A program made the position numbers and the translations under genes. The notes under the pieces were generated by a model. The model searched no databases, had not been told where the DNA came from, and saw nothing but the letters and a program-made list of their open reading frames with translations. A DNA stretch of 64,000 nt from Aplectana chamaeleonis (lineage: Eukaryota; Nematoda; Chromadorea; Rhabditida; Cosmocercidae): contig JAPDOI010000376.1 in assembly GCA_029168955.1 (NCBI GenBank), positions 271,001-335,000 on the forward strand, read 5' to 3'. Positions 22,012-31,645 of this stretch are shown here, piece after piece (positions within the stretch are counted from its first letter, which is position 1; each line of letters begins with the position of its first letter).

Positions 22012-22227
22012 GAGCCCGTCTCTAACCCGGCGCCAAATTCAAACGAGTGTTTCGCGCGCTCTGTCGTCTGACTCTGCCCGAGCCAGCTGATTTCGAGTAA
22101 CTTCGACTCTGAAACATCGCCAATCGTCTTTTCGACAATTTTCTACTGTTATTCGGCTACTTCACATATTCTGTAGCTTATTCCAAGTATTTCTCCTATT
22201 CCTTAGCGTTTTTAGGTAGGTGAGTGG

Positions 22228-22742
22228 AGTTACCAGAAGTGTTATTTTTGAAGTAACAAATTGTCTAAAAATTGCGCGACCCCTTTTTATAATACCGAAA
22301 ATTCCCGATTCCCAACTTAACCGACGGGAATCCCCCAACCCTCCGGCGAGTACAACCAACAACAGCAATAAAACAACAGGTTAGGTAAAACAGCGAATTA
22401 AACGCTTTGTTTCGGATCACTCGGACACGACTCGAACTAATAAATTATTTAGACAAAAACAACAAACACAACAGGACAATAGATGGAGAACAATGAAAAT
22501 CCTACAAGAACAATATGGCTAGGATAAAACTAAAACAGAGGAAGAGGCAGGTGGTGGGTATGACCGAGACCCAAACTGACCCCCCAACCTCTCCACCTCC
22601 CACGTCGCCAATTCACTTTCGCGCCGGCGGCTGTCATGGCGCGAAATCATTCATTTGAAATGGGGCAACCTTGTGACCACCCCTTTCGATTGCCATCTTC
22701 TCGCCGGCGCCTTTGTATATCAATACCCCCCTTTTGCCTACA
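22228..22742 (-). repeat. 3' LTR of the Gypsy-type element
   Basis: 515 bp. In element orientation it starts TGTAGGC and ends GGTAACT. A purine-rich stretch (AGAGGGGACGG) lies just upstream in element orientation, at about 22745-22757, and is a candidate polypurine tract. It is nearly identical to the LTR at 30653-31167. Confidence 0.9.
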
Positions 22743-22776
22743 ACCGTCCCCTCTGGGGAAGTGACGTCCCTGTCAC

Positions 22777-25700
22777 TTAGTGCCTGTAACCGCCTCTGCC
22801 TCTCCCCCTTCCTCTACGGAAACCTCCACGGGTCATATTTTCTGTGCCCCTTGAGTACATCGGCTGCATCTGCGGCCAGGCTGTGGGGGATAGGTGACCC
22901 ATGTGCGGCATAAATTGAGGAGCTTGCATCATCATGGCACTACTCGACATTGGAACGTTCCACGAAAGATGCTGTGGTGGTCTACCGTATCGACTTTCCT
23001 TCGGCATTCGTTCTCTGGGAACTCGTGGACGGTCGTTTTCTTTCCTTTCGACCTTCTTTTTCGAGCGAGGTGTATTGACATTTTCACATTTCTTGATATC
23101 CGGGATATCTATTTGACTTCTTACGAATTCCTGGAGGCTATTCATGAAATCCTCTAGTACGATCCTTGAGTAACACTCATCAGGCAACGAACGGGGATGC
23201 AGTCCAACGGTCTGGAATGGTTCGGCTGTCGACTCCACTAGGGGTACCATGCCGATGATATTCCGTTTCATGCTCATTACGGCCATCTTAGCTGTTTCCA
23301 CCATTTCCCGAGCATCGATCCTCGACTGCTTCCAACCTGCTTCTCCTCTGGGTGGCGCCACTACTGCTACCTTGGCTCCACTGAGGGCTGCTTTCGAAAA
23401 TACAGTTGCTAGTTTCAGCCATGATGATCGGTGGAGTGGCTTGTGCGTCGTGGGGCCTACAAAGACGATATTTCTCGGCTCAGCTTGCTTCACGGCATCC
23501 GCGATCTCAGAGAAGCGGTCGTACACTCGTATCTCCAATGTGTCTCCGGACGATTGTGCTTCACGAAACCCATTTGGTAGTAGTACCAGTGTCTTTTGCA
23601 CGGCTTCCTGTACTAGCATATCGCTCCACGAGTGCGTAACTGCGAACTTGACTCCCTCAGAGTTCAAATCATTCAACTGCTCGATTGGAATGTCATTTAC
23701 CCCGGCATACGGAAGTAATATGGACGATCCGTCGTGAAGTGCGAGGCATCGGAACACATGGTCACAATACTGCTTGAAAAAGACGAAGGCCTTCTGGATT
23801 CCGCGATTCATAAACGCATATTTTGTGTCCTTCATCCGCAATCGCTTTCTGTCCGCGTTCCTCTCGCACTCGAAAATCGATATCAATCTGGCCAGTTCAT
23901 ATACATTTTCAAATTTCAACTTGGCAATGGTCTCGTCTGCCGCGGGGACAACATCACGAAATATCCTTTCACGAACAGTACAGTCAAAGTCATAGTCTAT
24001 TCCTTCTTGACGTCTTCCTTCCGGGCACTTGAAGAACATCCCAAGAGCGGACATGTCGCCGTCACCAGCCGCCGTAGCCCTGCAACAGATATTATTCGAC
24101 TTGATATTTTTAATACCCTGACGATTTTTCCGCTTCGTTTTTGATTTTAGAGGCGAGTCATTTATTTCCCCGGGCAATATTATGAGCATGTCATGTTGCA
24201 CTCTTATGGGATCAGCGTTTTCATTAATGTTCGCCAACAAAGCAGAGTTTTCGCATGTTTCGATTACTCTATAAGGGCCTCCCCAGGGGTCACAAAGCTT
24301 AGGGTATAGTTTGCTCGCTTTCTCACGCGGCAACCTGACATATACGCGATCGCCCACCTTTGGCAGCTTACATGCATCTACCTTATTTCGCTTGTCATAT
24401 GCCAGCTTCATCTTTTCGACGTACTGCTCGTTGACTTCCCTAGCACAGTCCTGACTCAATTGTATGGCCGCGATCAACTCATGTTTATAATCGTCTAGGT
24501 CCATATGATGCAACGCGAGCTTGCTTTCCGGTATCACTTTAGACGGGTAATTCGGATCGAAAGCATGAAGCATATAAAACGGGCTTTCAGCAATCGCTTC
24601 ATGTGGTGAAGAATTGTACGCGAATACTACCATTGGCAGCAGCAGGTCCCATTCAGCTGGAATCACTGTCCTCTTCTTCAGCATTCTCGATATTGTACCA
24701 ATCGCCCTTTCTGTCATACCATTTTCACGCGGATTGTATCCTTTAGTGACGGTTTGTTGAATTCCAGTGATCTCACAAATCTCGGACAAGATACCGTTCA
24801 CGAATTCAGGCCCTTGGTCTGAGTGTATCACTTTGGGCCACCGACACCCTTCACACACCCAGCGCTCGAAAAACACCCTTGCTACAGTTCTCGCACACTT
24901 ATCCGACACCGGGTATGCTCCTACGAACTTGGTGAATTGATCAATTATCACGAGCGCATATCTATTTCCTCTTTCCGTTAGACCAAACTCGACGAGGTCC
25001 AAACCTACGATGTCGTAAGGCCTGCTCGATATAAAAGGCTTCAGTGGAGGTACGTGCATCTCATGCGCTCTTGCGAGAAAACATTCTTTGCATTCCTTAC
25101 TCCATCTCACAATATCGTTCTGCATCCCTTCCCAGAACACGACCTTCTTCAGCTTCCGAAATAGTTTTCTCCCATTCAAGTATCCCACCATTGAACCACT
25201 ATGGGCCTCATCGAAAACTTGCCTTCTGAGGGACTTCGGAACTACTTTTACGAGCTCATCTTGCATCACCATTTTCAGCTCCCCATCCTGTATGAGGAAG
25301 TCAGCCACGTGGTACTTTTTCACACACTGAGGTAGTTTAACCTCTCTACTTAGATCTCGTCCACTCAACAGGTGATGAATAAGCGCTGCGTAATCCTCAT
25401 CACTGCGCAACTCCTTTAGCCACTCGCTATCACCAACGTTCGTAGCGCATACTATCATGTCATTTTCGCTACATATCGCGACTTCCTGCAAATCTATCGG
25501 TACAGCACTCCTCGATAAGGCATCCGCTACAGCGTTCGCTCTCCCAGCTACATACTCTATCTTCAGGTTGTATTTCTGTAGCTCCAATGCCCATCGCAAA
25601 ACTCGGCCCGAAATATTTGTTCGCTTGAACAGACAAGTCAGCGCCTGGTGGTCTGTGCGAACTACCACTGAAAGACCATATACGAAAAAGTGGAACTTTT

Positions 25701-27939
25701 TCAAGGCGAAGACTACCGCTAAGGCCTCTAGATCAGTAGCATGATAGTTTCGCTCCGCTCTAGTAAGGCCTTTAGATGCGAAAAACACAGGATGAAGCAA
25801 TTTATCCTTTCCTTCCTGACTAAGCACTGCTCCGAGTCCTCCCGTGGATGCATCCGTATATATGACAAAAGGCCGTTCCCCTAGCCTTGCTGCTTCAACA
25901 TCCGGTTGAGCCAATACTGGAGCTCGCGCCAATTCAGCTTTGAGTCGTTCAAACGCTGCTTTTTCACCATCTGCCCACTTCCATTCATTTTTAGGGCTCG
26001 TCAAATTATAGAGGGACTTGGCGATCTTTGAGAAACCCATGATGAACTTCCTGTAATAGGATGCCATTCCCAAGAAAGTTCTCAGTTCATTCACAGTTCT
26101 AGGCACCGGGTATTCCATTATCTTTCGTACCTTGTCTGGGTCCGTTTGTATCCCTTGGCGTGTAACCACGTGCCCCAGAAACGACACTTCATTCCGCATA
26201 AACTTACATTTTTGGGGCTTCAACCTCAAGTTGGCTTTCTGTAGAGCATTCAAAACCAGCTCAAGAACCTGAATATGCCGCTCAACTGTATCCGTCGCCA
26301 TTAATATGTCATCAATATAAACGAATACTTCGGAATCCTTGAGGTTGAATTCTCCCAAAACCTTGTCCATCATGCGCTGGAACACGGCGGGGCTCGTGCA
26401 TAGCCCAAAAGGTAGCACGGTAAACTGAAAAAGCCCTTCCGTGGTTGTGAAAGCACTTTTCTGCTTTGCATCCTCGGATAATTTGATTTGCCAGTATCCT
26501 GACGCCATATCTAGAGTCGAGAACACATCCTTGTTTCCTAAACTCTGCAAAACAGCATCAATCGTCGGTAACGGATAAGCATCCTGCTTTGTTACCTTAT
26601 TGAGCTCCCTATAGTCTATGCATAGTCTTAAGGAACCATCTTTTTTCTTTACCAAGACCACGGGCGACGCCCATTCTGAAGAGCTTGGCTCGACAATGCC
26701 CCTGTCCAAAAGGTCCTTTACAATATTTTTAAATTCTCTTCGTATTCCGATTGGAACAGGTCTCGTGTTCTGTTTAATGGGTTTGTTGTCGCCAGTGTCT
26801 ATCTCGTGAACGACTAATGTAGTTTGCGTCAACTCTAGATCGGATACTGCAAAAACATTTGCCCATTTCTCAATGAGACCATTCATCTCCTCATGCAAAG
26901 ACTCCCCATCCAGCAACTTCAAGAGTTCCTTCATTCTTTGCTCTTTGGAATCCCAACAACATGGCTTCTCCAGATCCAGCATTTCGTTACCCGGCTCTAC
27001 GTACCTTGGGCTAATCCATCCTTCATTTTTCCATTCGCCTATCGCATCATTTTCATGAAACACCACGGAGTTTTCTGTATTGTTCAATACTGGTATTCTA
27101 AACTCCCCATCAGTAGTGATTCTGCATACCCCATGTGATACCAGAGGATGGTTTGACCACAAAACCGACTCCTCAGTTCCACCAATGCCATTCAAGGTCA
27201 AGGTTTCTATTTTTCCAGGAGGAATGAGTACTCGCTCCTTCACAACGGCTGACCGCGACTCCTCTACATTGGTGGAAACAGCCTCCTTCGAATCTGGCAT
27301 GTGATCATTCTCCAGTGGGTATTCCTGCTGCGGACGCATCAGCTTGAACCCAAAATGCTGTAGTGCGTTAGTTCCGAGGACTATGATTTCATCCAGACCA
27401 TGTGCTACACAGCAGGAAATGAACTCCGTTCTTCCAGCTAATGTAATAGCAATGCTTATGGTGTCAAATATGGTCATCTGATTCCCCGACGCGTCTCTTA
27501 CCATGAGTGGTGGCGTCTCGATACGCTCCACGTGGTAGTCCAGGTTTATTCCCGCATGACCAGCTCGTTTCAGTAGCCGCGCCGGAATTATAGAGATTTC
27601 CGATTCTGTGTCTAGCAGAGCACTAACCTGAGCCCCCATCATAATTACCGGCATTATGCATTTATATCCCAACAGCGGGCTTCGGCGCCCATTACCTTCA
27701 GTTGCAGCAGCGCAAGCCCACGAGTCGACCACAGTTAGGTAAGAATCGACCTTGCGAGTAACTTCTGGCTGCTGACTTTGGAGGCGACCCACTCTGTATC
27801 GGGACTGCCGCCGGGTGGCCTTGTCCACTCCGAGGTTGCCGGCACTCATGCGCCAAATGCCCAATTTTTCCGCAGTTATAACACTTACGAATGTCCTCCT
27901 TTCGATTGTTTTGTGCCCCACGGCCCATCTCTGCGCCAC
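22777..27939 (-). CDS. pol: Gypsy-type Pol polyprotein with long C-terminal extension
   Basis: One uninterrupted 1720-codon frame: aspartic protease near residues 105-125, reverse transcriptase about 390-600 (LPFGL, YIDD near 540), RNase H near 690 (YTDAS), zinc-binding and catalytic integrase regions about 905-1090, and an integrase C-terminal beta domain near 1220-1255. Two usually conserved residues differ: the protease triad reads DTE instead of DTG (residues 110-112, codon GAA), and the second His of the integrase HHCC finger is Tyr (codon TAC). The roughly 460 residues after the integrase match nothing I can name and end in an RGG box. The frame overlaps gag by 242 nt and is offset so that a +1 (or -2) shift is needed. 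The codon taken as start is only the first Met of the open frame. Confidence 0.92.
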   Translation of the reverse strand: MAQRWAVGHKTIERRTFVSVITAEKLGIWRMSAGNLGVDKATRRQSRYRVGRLQSQQPEVTRKVDSYLTVVDSWACAAATEGNGRRSPLLGYKCIMPVIMMGAQVSALLDTESEISIIPARLLKRAGHAGINLDYHVERIETPPLMVRDASGNQMTIFDTISIAITLAGRTEFISCCVAHGLDEIIVLGTNALQHFGFKLMRPQQEYPLENDHMPDSKEAVSTNVEESRSAVVKERVLIPPGKIETLTLNGIGGTEESVLWSNHPLVSHGVCRITTDGEFRIPVLNNTENSVVFHENDAIGEWKNEGWISPRYVEPGNEMLDLEKPCCWDSKEQRMKELLKLLDGESLHEEMNGLIEKWANVFAVSDLELTQTTLVVHEIDTGDNKPIKQNTRPVPIGIRREFKNIVKDLLDRGIVEPSSSEWASPVVLVKKKDGSLRLCIDYRELNKVTKQDAYPLPTIDAVLQSLGNKDVFSTLDMASGYWQIKLSEDAKQKSAFTTTEGLFQFTVLPFGLCTSPAVFQRMMDKVLGEFNLKDSEVFVYIDDILMATDTVERHIQVLELVLNALQKANLRLKPQKCKFMRNEVSFLGHVVTRQGIQTDPDKVRKIMEYPVPRTVNELRTFLGMASYYRKFIMGFSKIAKSLYNLTSPKNEWKWADGEKAAFERLKAELARAPVLAQPDVEAARLGERPFVIYTDASTGGLGAVLSQEGKDKLLHPVFFASKGLTRAERNYHATDLEALAVVFALKKFHFFVYGLSVVVRTDHQALTCLFKRTNISGRVLRWALELQKYNLKIEYVAGRANAVADALSRSAVPIDLQEVAICSENDMIVCATNVGDSEWLKELRSDEDYAALIHHLLSGRDLSREVKLPQCVKKYHVADFLIQDGELKMVMQDELVKVVPKSLRRQVFDEAHSGSMVGYLNGRKLFRKLKKVVFWEGMQNDIVRWSKECKECFLARAHEMHVPPLKPFISSRPYDIVGLDLVEFGLTERGNRYALVIIDQFTKFVGAYPVSDKCARTVARVFFERWVCEGCRWPKVIHSDQGPEFVNGILSEICEITGIQQTVTKGYNPRENGMTERAIGTISRMLKKRTVIPAEWDLLLPMVVFAYNSSPHEAIAESPFYMLHAFDPNYPSKVIPESKLALHHMDLDDYKHELIAAIQLSQDCAREVNEQYVEKMKLAYDKRNKVDACKLPKVGDRVYVRLPREKASKLYPKLCDPWGGPYRVIETCENSALLANINENADPIRVQHDMLIILPGEINDSPLKSKTKRKNRQGIKNIKSNNICCRATAAGDGDMSALGMFFKCPEGRRQEGIDYDFDCTVRERIFRDVVPAADETIAKLKFENVYELARLISIFECERNADRKRLRMKDTKYAFMNRGIQKAFVFFKQYCDHVFRCLALHDGSSILLPYAGVNDIPIEQLNDLNSEGVKFAVTHSWSDMLVQEAVQKTLVLLPNGFREAQSSGDTLEIRVYDRFSEIADAVKQAEPRNIVFVGPTTHKPLHRSSWLKLATVFSKAALSGAKVAVVAPPRGEAGWKQSRIDAREMVETAKMAVMSMKRNIIGMVPLVESTAEPFQTVGLHPRSLPDECYSRIVLEDFMNSLQEFVRSQIDIPDIKKCENVNTPRSKKKVERKENDRPRVPRERMPKESRYGRPPQHLSWNVPMSSSAMMMQAPQFMPHMGHLSPTAWPQMQPMYSRGTENMTRGGFRRGRGRGRGGYRH

Positions 27940-29566
27940 TACTTAAACGCCCATTACGTTCTGCTCTGTCGTGGCGACCTCTTGCCGGTGCTGCAGTCGT
28001 GTCTCTTGATTGTACTCTATTGCTAGGTTGGGAACTAAATCCGCCCCCACTTTGTACCACATCCGAATGGGGTCTGAACCCAACTCCGTATCTTTTTTCA
28101 GACCCTTTTTCCGCGCTCATTTCAGAAGTGATTCTCCTACCGCGCTCCAAACGCAAGGCTACTTCTTTAACTCTTTCGTACGCTTCTGCTTCAGGGCTTG
28201 TCTCAAGGGCTTCAGTTAGGCAGTAGCTTCCTTCCCACCTGATCAGCTGTCTACTTAGAATCTCAGCTTTTTGAAGGGAAACCGCTTCTCCGGGTACATC
28301 AGGATATGCGCGGCTTGCTAACTTCTCTATTGTCAGACAGAACTCGCCTACTGATTGACCACTACGCATCGTAAGTGTGCGGAGCTCAGCCATGGCCTTT
28401 ATTCTGCTACTAGCTGTATCTACTCTCAACCGCTTTTTCATCGCGACCACTACTTCCTCTACACTACCTTCGCGTATGCTCTGCGGCAAAGTCTCGAATA
28501 CGGTCACAGCATCTCCACTTAGGAACCCCTCAAACAGTTGCAGCCTATTGCTCTCACTCCAGTGGGACTTGGGATACTTCGTGTCGAACGACTTGACGAA
28601 TCTCTTGAAGCATTCGCCAACCCTACCACGGAACGGATGCACCTCAGGTAATGACATTATGCGCATATATTCTGTCATATTAATTTCATTTATTGAGGTA
28701 CACGACGAACCTGTGTCCTGCTGTGACGGCATTCTTCGATTCGGCTCGCAGTCTCTGTTCGGCGTACGCGCGAAGGACTCTGGCATCGATGCTGTCAATG
28801 TCGACTGCCCCTGAAATTCCACTACTGCATCATCGTCGTCGTCATCTGACTTCATCACCTTAGCTAATCTGTTAAGCGTATCACCATTCCTACCTGACAA
28901 CAACTTTTTCCTTTCGATTCCTTGATTCGACTTCTCCCGCTTGCCTGCCGGCTTATGTCCCATCGTTTCCACTTGTTTGCGTAAAACCTCGACCTGCAAT
29001 TGATAATTTTTCACTTGCGAATTCAATTTCTCCTTTTCTGCCAATTCCTCGTCCATTCCTAATTTTAATTCGGCTACTTTCTCTACCACTTCCTCTTTGA
29101 GGCATTTAAGCAGCTTCGCGATCCTGCCTACTTTACGCCTGACCTCCACATACGCCTCCAAACAATGTGTCAGATCATTAGCGTTAAGGATTTTCGCGCA
29201 CTTAAGAACTTCGAGGCTCTCCAAATCGATTGTCCTTATTTGGGTACCTAACGTTTCCGCAATACCCGCGGCAATAATTTCCTTCGCGATACTAATTTGC
29301 TCAGTGACTACACCCATGACATCATCCCTGCACTTATCACCAATGCGCATGGTCTTTCCCAGGTCGGCATCATACGCGATTCCTATTTCAGCCACCCTCT
29401 TATTTATGCGGCTTACACATTTGGAAATCGCTTCATGTATGTTAGCACTCACAGTATCATCCGCCTTGTGTCCGTCGTGCTCCATTTCATCACCATCGGA
29501 GCCCTCGTCCGCAGATGACCTCAATAACTCCTCCTCGTTATAGTTGTCAGCATCTGACGACGCCAT
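27698..29566 (-). CDS. gag: Gypsy-type Gag polyprotein
   Basis: 622-codon frame. The N-terminal half is acidic and then coiled-coil-like (about residues 50-210). A retrotransposon-gag capsid region lies at about 305-440 (MSLPEVHPFRGRV, WSESNRLQLFEGFLSGDA). A single CCHC zinc knuckle (CYNCGKIGHLAHEC) lies near residue 565, with an Arg-rich lead-in. It ends 242 nt inside the pol open frame. Packages the element RNA. The start Met is the first in the frame and lies about 1.09 kb downstream of the 5' LTR. Confidence 0.9.
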   Translation of the reverse strand: MASSDADNYNEEELLRSSADEGSDGDEMEHDGHKADDTVSANIHEAISKCVSRINKRVAEIGIAYDADLGKTMRIGDKCRDDVMGVVTEQISIAKEIIAAGIAETLGTQIRTIDLESLEVLKCAKILNANDLTHCLEAYVEVRRKVGRIAKLLKCLKEEVVEKVAELKLGMDEELAEKEKLNSQVKNYQLQVEVLRKQVETMGHKPAGKREKSNQGIERKKLLSGRNGDTLNRLAKVMKSDDDDDDAVVEFQGQSTLTASMPESFARTPNRDCEPNRRMPSQQDTGSSCTSINEINMTEYMRIMSLPEVHPFRGRVGECFKRFVKSFDTKYPKSHWSESNRLQLFEGFLSGDAVTVFETLPQSIREGSVEEVVVAMKKRLRVDTASSRIKAMAELRTLTMRSGQSVGEFCLTIEKLASRAYPDVPGEAVSLQKAEILSRQLIRWEGSYCLTEALETSPEAEAYERVKEVALRLERGRRITSEMSAEKGSEKRYGVGFRPHSDVVQSGGGFSSQPSNRVQSRDTTAAPARGRHDRAERNGRLSSGAEMGRGAQNNRKEDIRKCYNCGKIGHLAHECRQPRSGQGHPAAVPIQSGSPPKSAARSYSQGRFLPNCGRLVGLRCCN

Positions 29567-29779
29567 AGCTTCTCTGTAATATCAATAAAGTATTGAGTGC
29601 GTAACGATAAAGGCACGATTATGTGCTACGAGCAATACAATGATGTATTATTCCGAAAAAGTGATGTGATGAAATAACTATTACGTTTCAAATGTGGTTG
29701 ATTTCAATGTGTTATGCACCACTTTCACTTGCACAAAGTTGAGGACTTGAGTGAGGACTATTTGCTTTTTGATTTATTC

Positions 29780-30545
29780 TGCACACGGTCACCGAGTCCT
29801 ACGATGCCACTATTTGTCCGACACAAATCGATAGAACGAATCACCAGCTCTTGTACTCGGTCACCTAGACTCTGACAGTACCCTGGCTTTATTACTCAAA
29901 CCGTGCGATATCGATTTTCAGCCCCAGGCTAAACCAAGAAGGCTGTTTACTTTCGAAACCAATCAATCAATATTGTTTCCAAACCCAAACCCGGTCACCC
30001 AGACCTGACAGTGTTTTCGGTTCTAGAAAAAAATTGATCGATAATTAGTTTCGATGCACAAAGTCACACAGACTAAGTGCCCTAGCCTCAGAGAAAAAAA
30101 TCGATTCTCTGCTCGATCACGAACACCGGGCCACCTAGACCTGACGGTAGTCGATAAGTTTTCTTTTTCAAAATCGATTGCACGAAAATGTGCCGCGGTC
30201 ACACAGACTCTTTCGGCTACTGAAGTCAATCGACTTTTGATTCGGGCCCGATCAATAGACCTGACGGCAACACTCCAGTCTCGTGACTTTCGTGTAACAA
30301 AAGTTTTGCGATGCTCGGTCCATACCTGACAGCACCCTGATCTCCAAAAAAAAATATTCAGCTATGTCTGTGGCACCCGACTATCAACGTCTGACGGCGC
30401 TCGAGCGACACGGCAAAAAAAATCGATCAGAATCTTTGAAAATACCCGGCCACGATGACCTGACAGTATTCCTGCTATAGCCACAAAAATGATCGATTAA
30501 CAACTGTTTTGTAGCACCCGGCCACTAGACCTGACGGCGCCCTTT
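29780..30545 (-). repeat. Iterated motif array in the Gypsy leader
   Basis: About eleven degenerate copies of a block resembling CGGTCACCTAGACCTGACGG (plus strand) start near 29785, 29858, 29990, 30062, 30125, 30196, 30245, 30315, 30373, 30446 and 30515. They are spaced roughly 50-130 bp apart, mostly about 70. Between many of them is an AAATCGAT-type block. The array lies between the primer-binding site and gag. Its role is not known from sequence. Confidence 0.75.
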
Positions 30546-30652
30546 GCAAAAAAATGATATAAACTATGCAAAATTGCAGAGGAAAATTATCGTTCGAAAT
30601 CGTCTCTCCAAGTGTCGTTGTACTCGTCGGGCTAAGTGCGGCTTGGCCCCCA

Positions 30653-31167
30653 AGTTACCAGAAGTGTTATTTTTGAAGTAACAAATTGTCTAAAAATTGC
30701 GCGACCCCTTTTTATAATACCGAAAATTCCCGATTCCCAACTTAACCGACGGGAATCCCCCAACCCTCCGGCGAGTACAACCAACAACAGCAATAAAACA
30801 ACAGGTTAGGTAAAACAGCGAATTAAACGCTTTGTTTCGGATCACTCGGACACGACTCGAACTAATAATTTATTTAGACAAAAACAACAAACACAACAGG
30901 ACAATAGATGGAGAACAATGAAAATCCTACAAGAACAATATGGCTAGGATAAAACTAAAACAGAGGAAGAGGCAGGTGGTGGGTATGACCGAGACCCAAA
31001 CTGACCCCCCAACCTCTCCACCTCCCACGTCGCCAATTCACTTTCGCGCCGGCGGCTGTCATGGCGCGAAATCATTCATTTGAAATGGGGCAACCTTGTG
31101 ACCACCCCTTTCGATTGCCATCTTCTCGCCGGCGCCTTTGTATATCAATACCCCCTTTTTGCCTACA
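30653..31167 (-). repeat. 5' LTR of the Gypsy-type element
   Basis: 515 bp, same ends as the 3' LTR. In element orientation it is followed directly by TGGGGGCCAAGCCGCACTTA (30633-30652), which starts with TGG as expected for a tRNA-primed binding site; the priming tRNA is not identified. Confidence 0.9.
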
Positions 31168-31645
31168 GTGGAGAGGTAGCAGTTGTTCAGCATTATTGGC
31201 AATTTCGTTTCTCACAAATGCAGTCAGACCGAATTTACTGGAAACATATTTCGCCTTTAACTTTCTTTTTCGTTCGGATACGTTAGCACTCATAATTGTG
31301 GGGGAAAAGCTACGCAAAATTTAAACTTTTTGCTGACGGATGCGTACGTTTGATCTGTATTGCTCATTCTACACTCAAGTTAGAGTCAAATTTTGTCGCA
31401 AAACACTTGTTCTTCTATTTTTTTGGTTTGAACAGACCAGAAACACGTGAATTTTTTTCTTTTGTAAACAAGAATTCGCTTCTGAAGAGTCAATATCATA
31501 GCTAATCATGTACGAACTGCATTATAACCTACCCTCTCCTCCGAAAACTCTAGGTGAACGTTCGGGTCCATACCTACAACTCTTGGCTGTACTCACTATA
31601 AATGTGATTTAGTGAGACACCCACGATTTGTTGAATACAGACCAC

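Larger units (their letters stand above)
22228..31167 (-). mobile_element. Gypsy-type LTR retrotransposon, complete with LTRs
   Basis: An 8.94-kb element read on the minus strand: 5' LTR 30653-31167, primer-binding site next to it, leader with iterated motifs, gag (27698-29566), pol (22777-27939), 3' LTR 22228-22742. Both 515-bp LTRs look identical except for about one substitution and a small homopolymer difference. The target duplication is GTGG (22224-22227 and 31168-31171). It sits in the left arm of the large inverted-repeat element; the right arm keeps the empty site with one CCAC (34673-34676). Near-identical LTRs argue for a recent insertion. Confidence 0.92.

Noticed and set aside
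23249..24144. Plus-strand frames opposite pol (for example 162 and 136 codons)
   Set aside because: Shadows of the minus-strand polyprotein frame, with no independent motifs.
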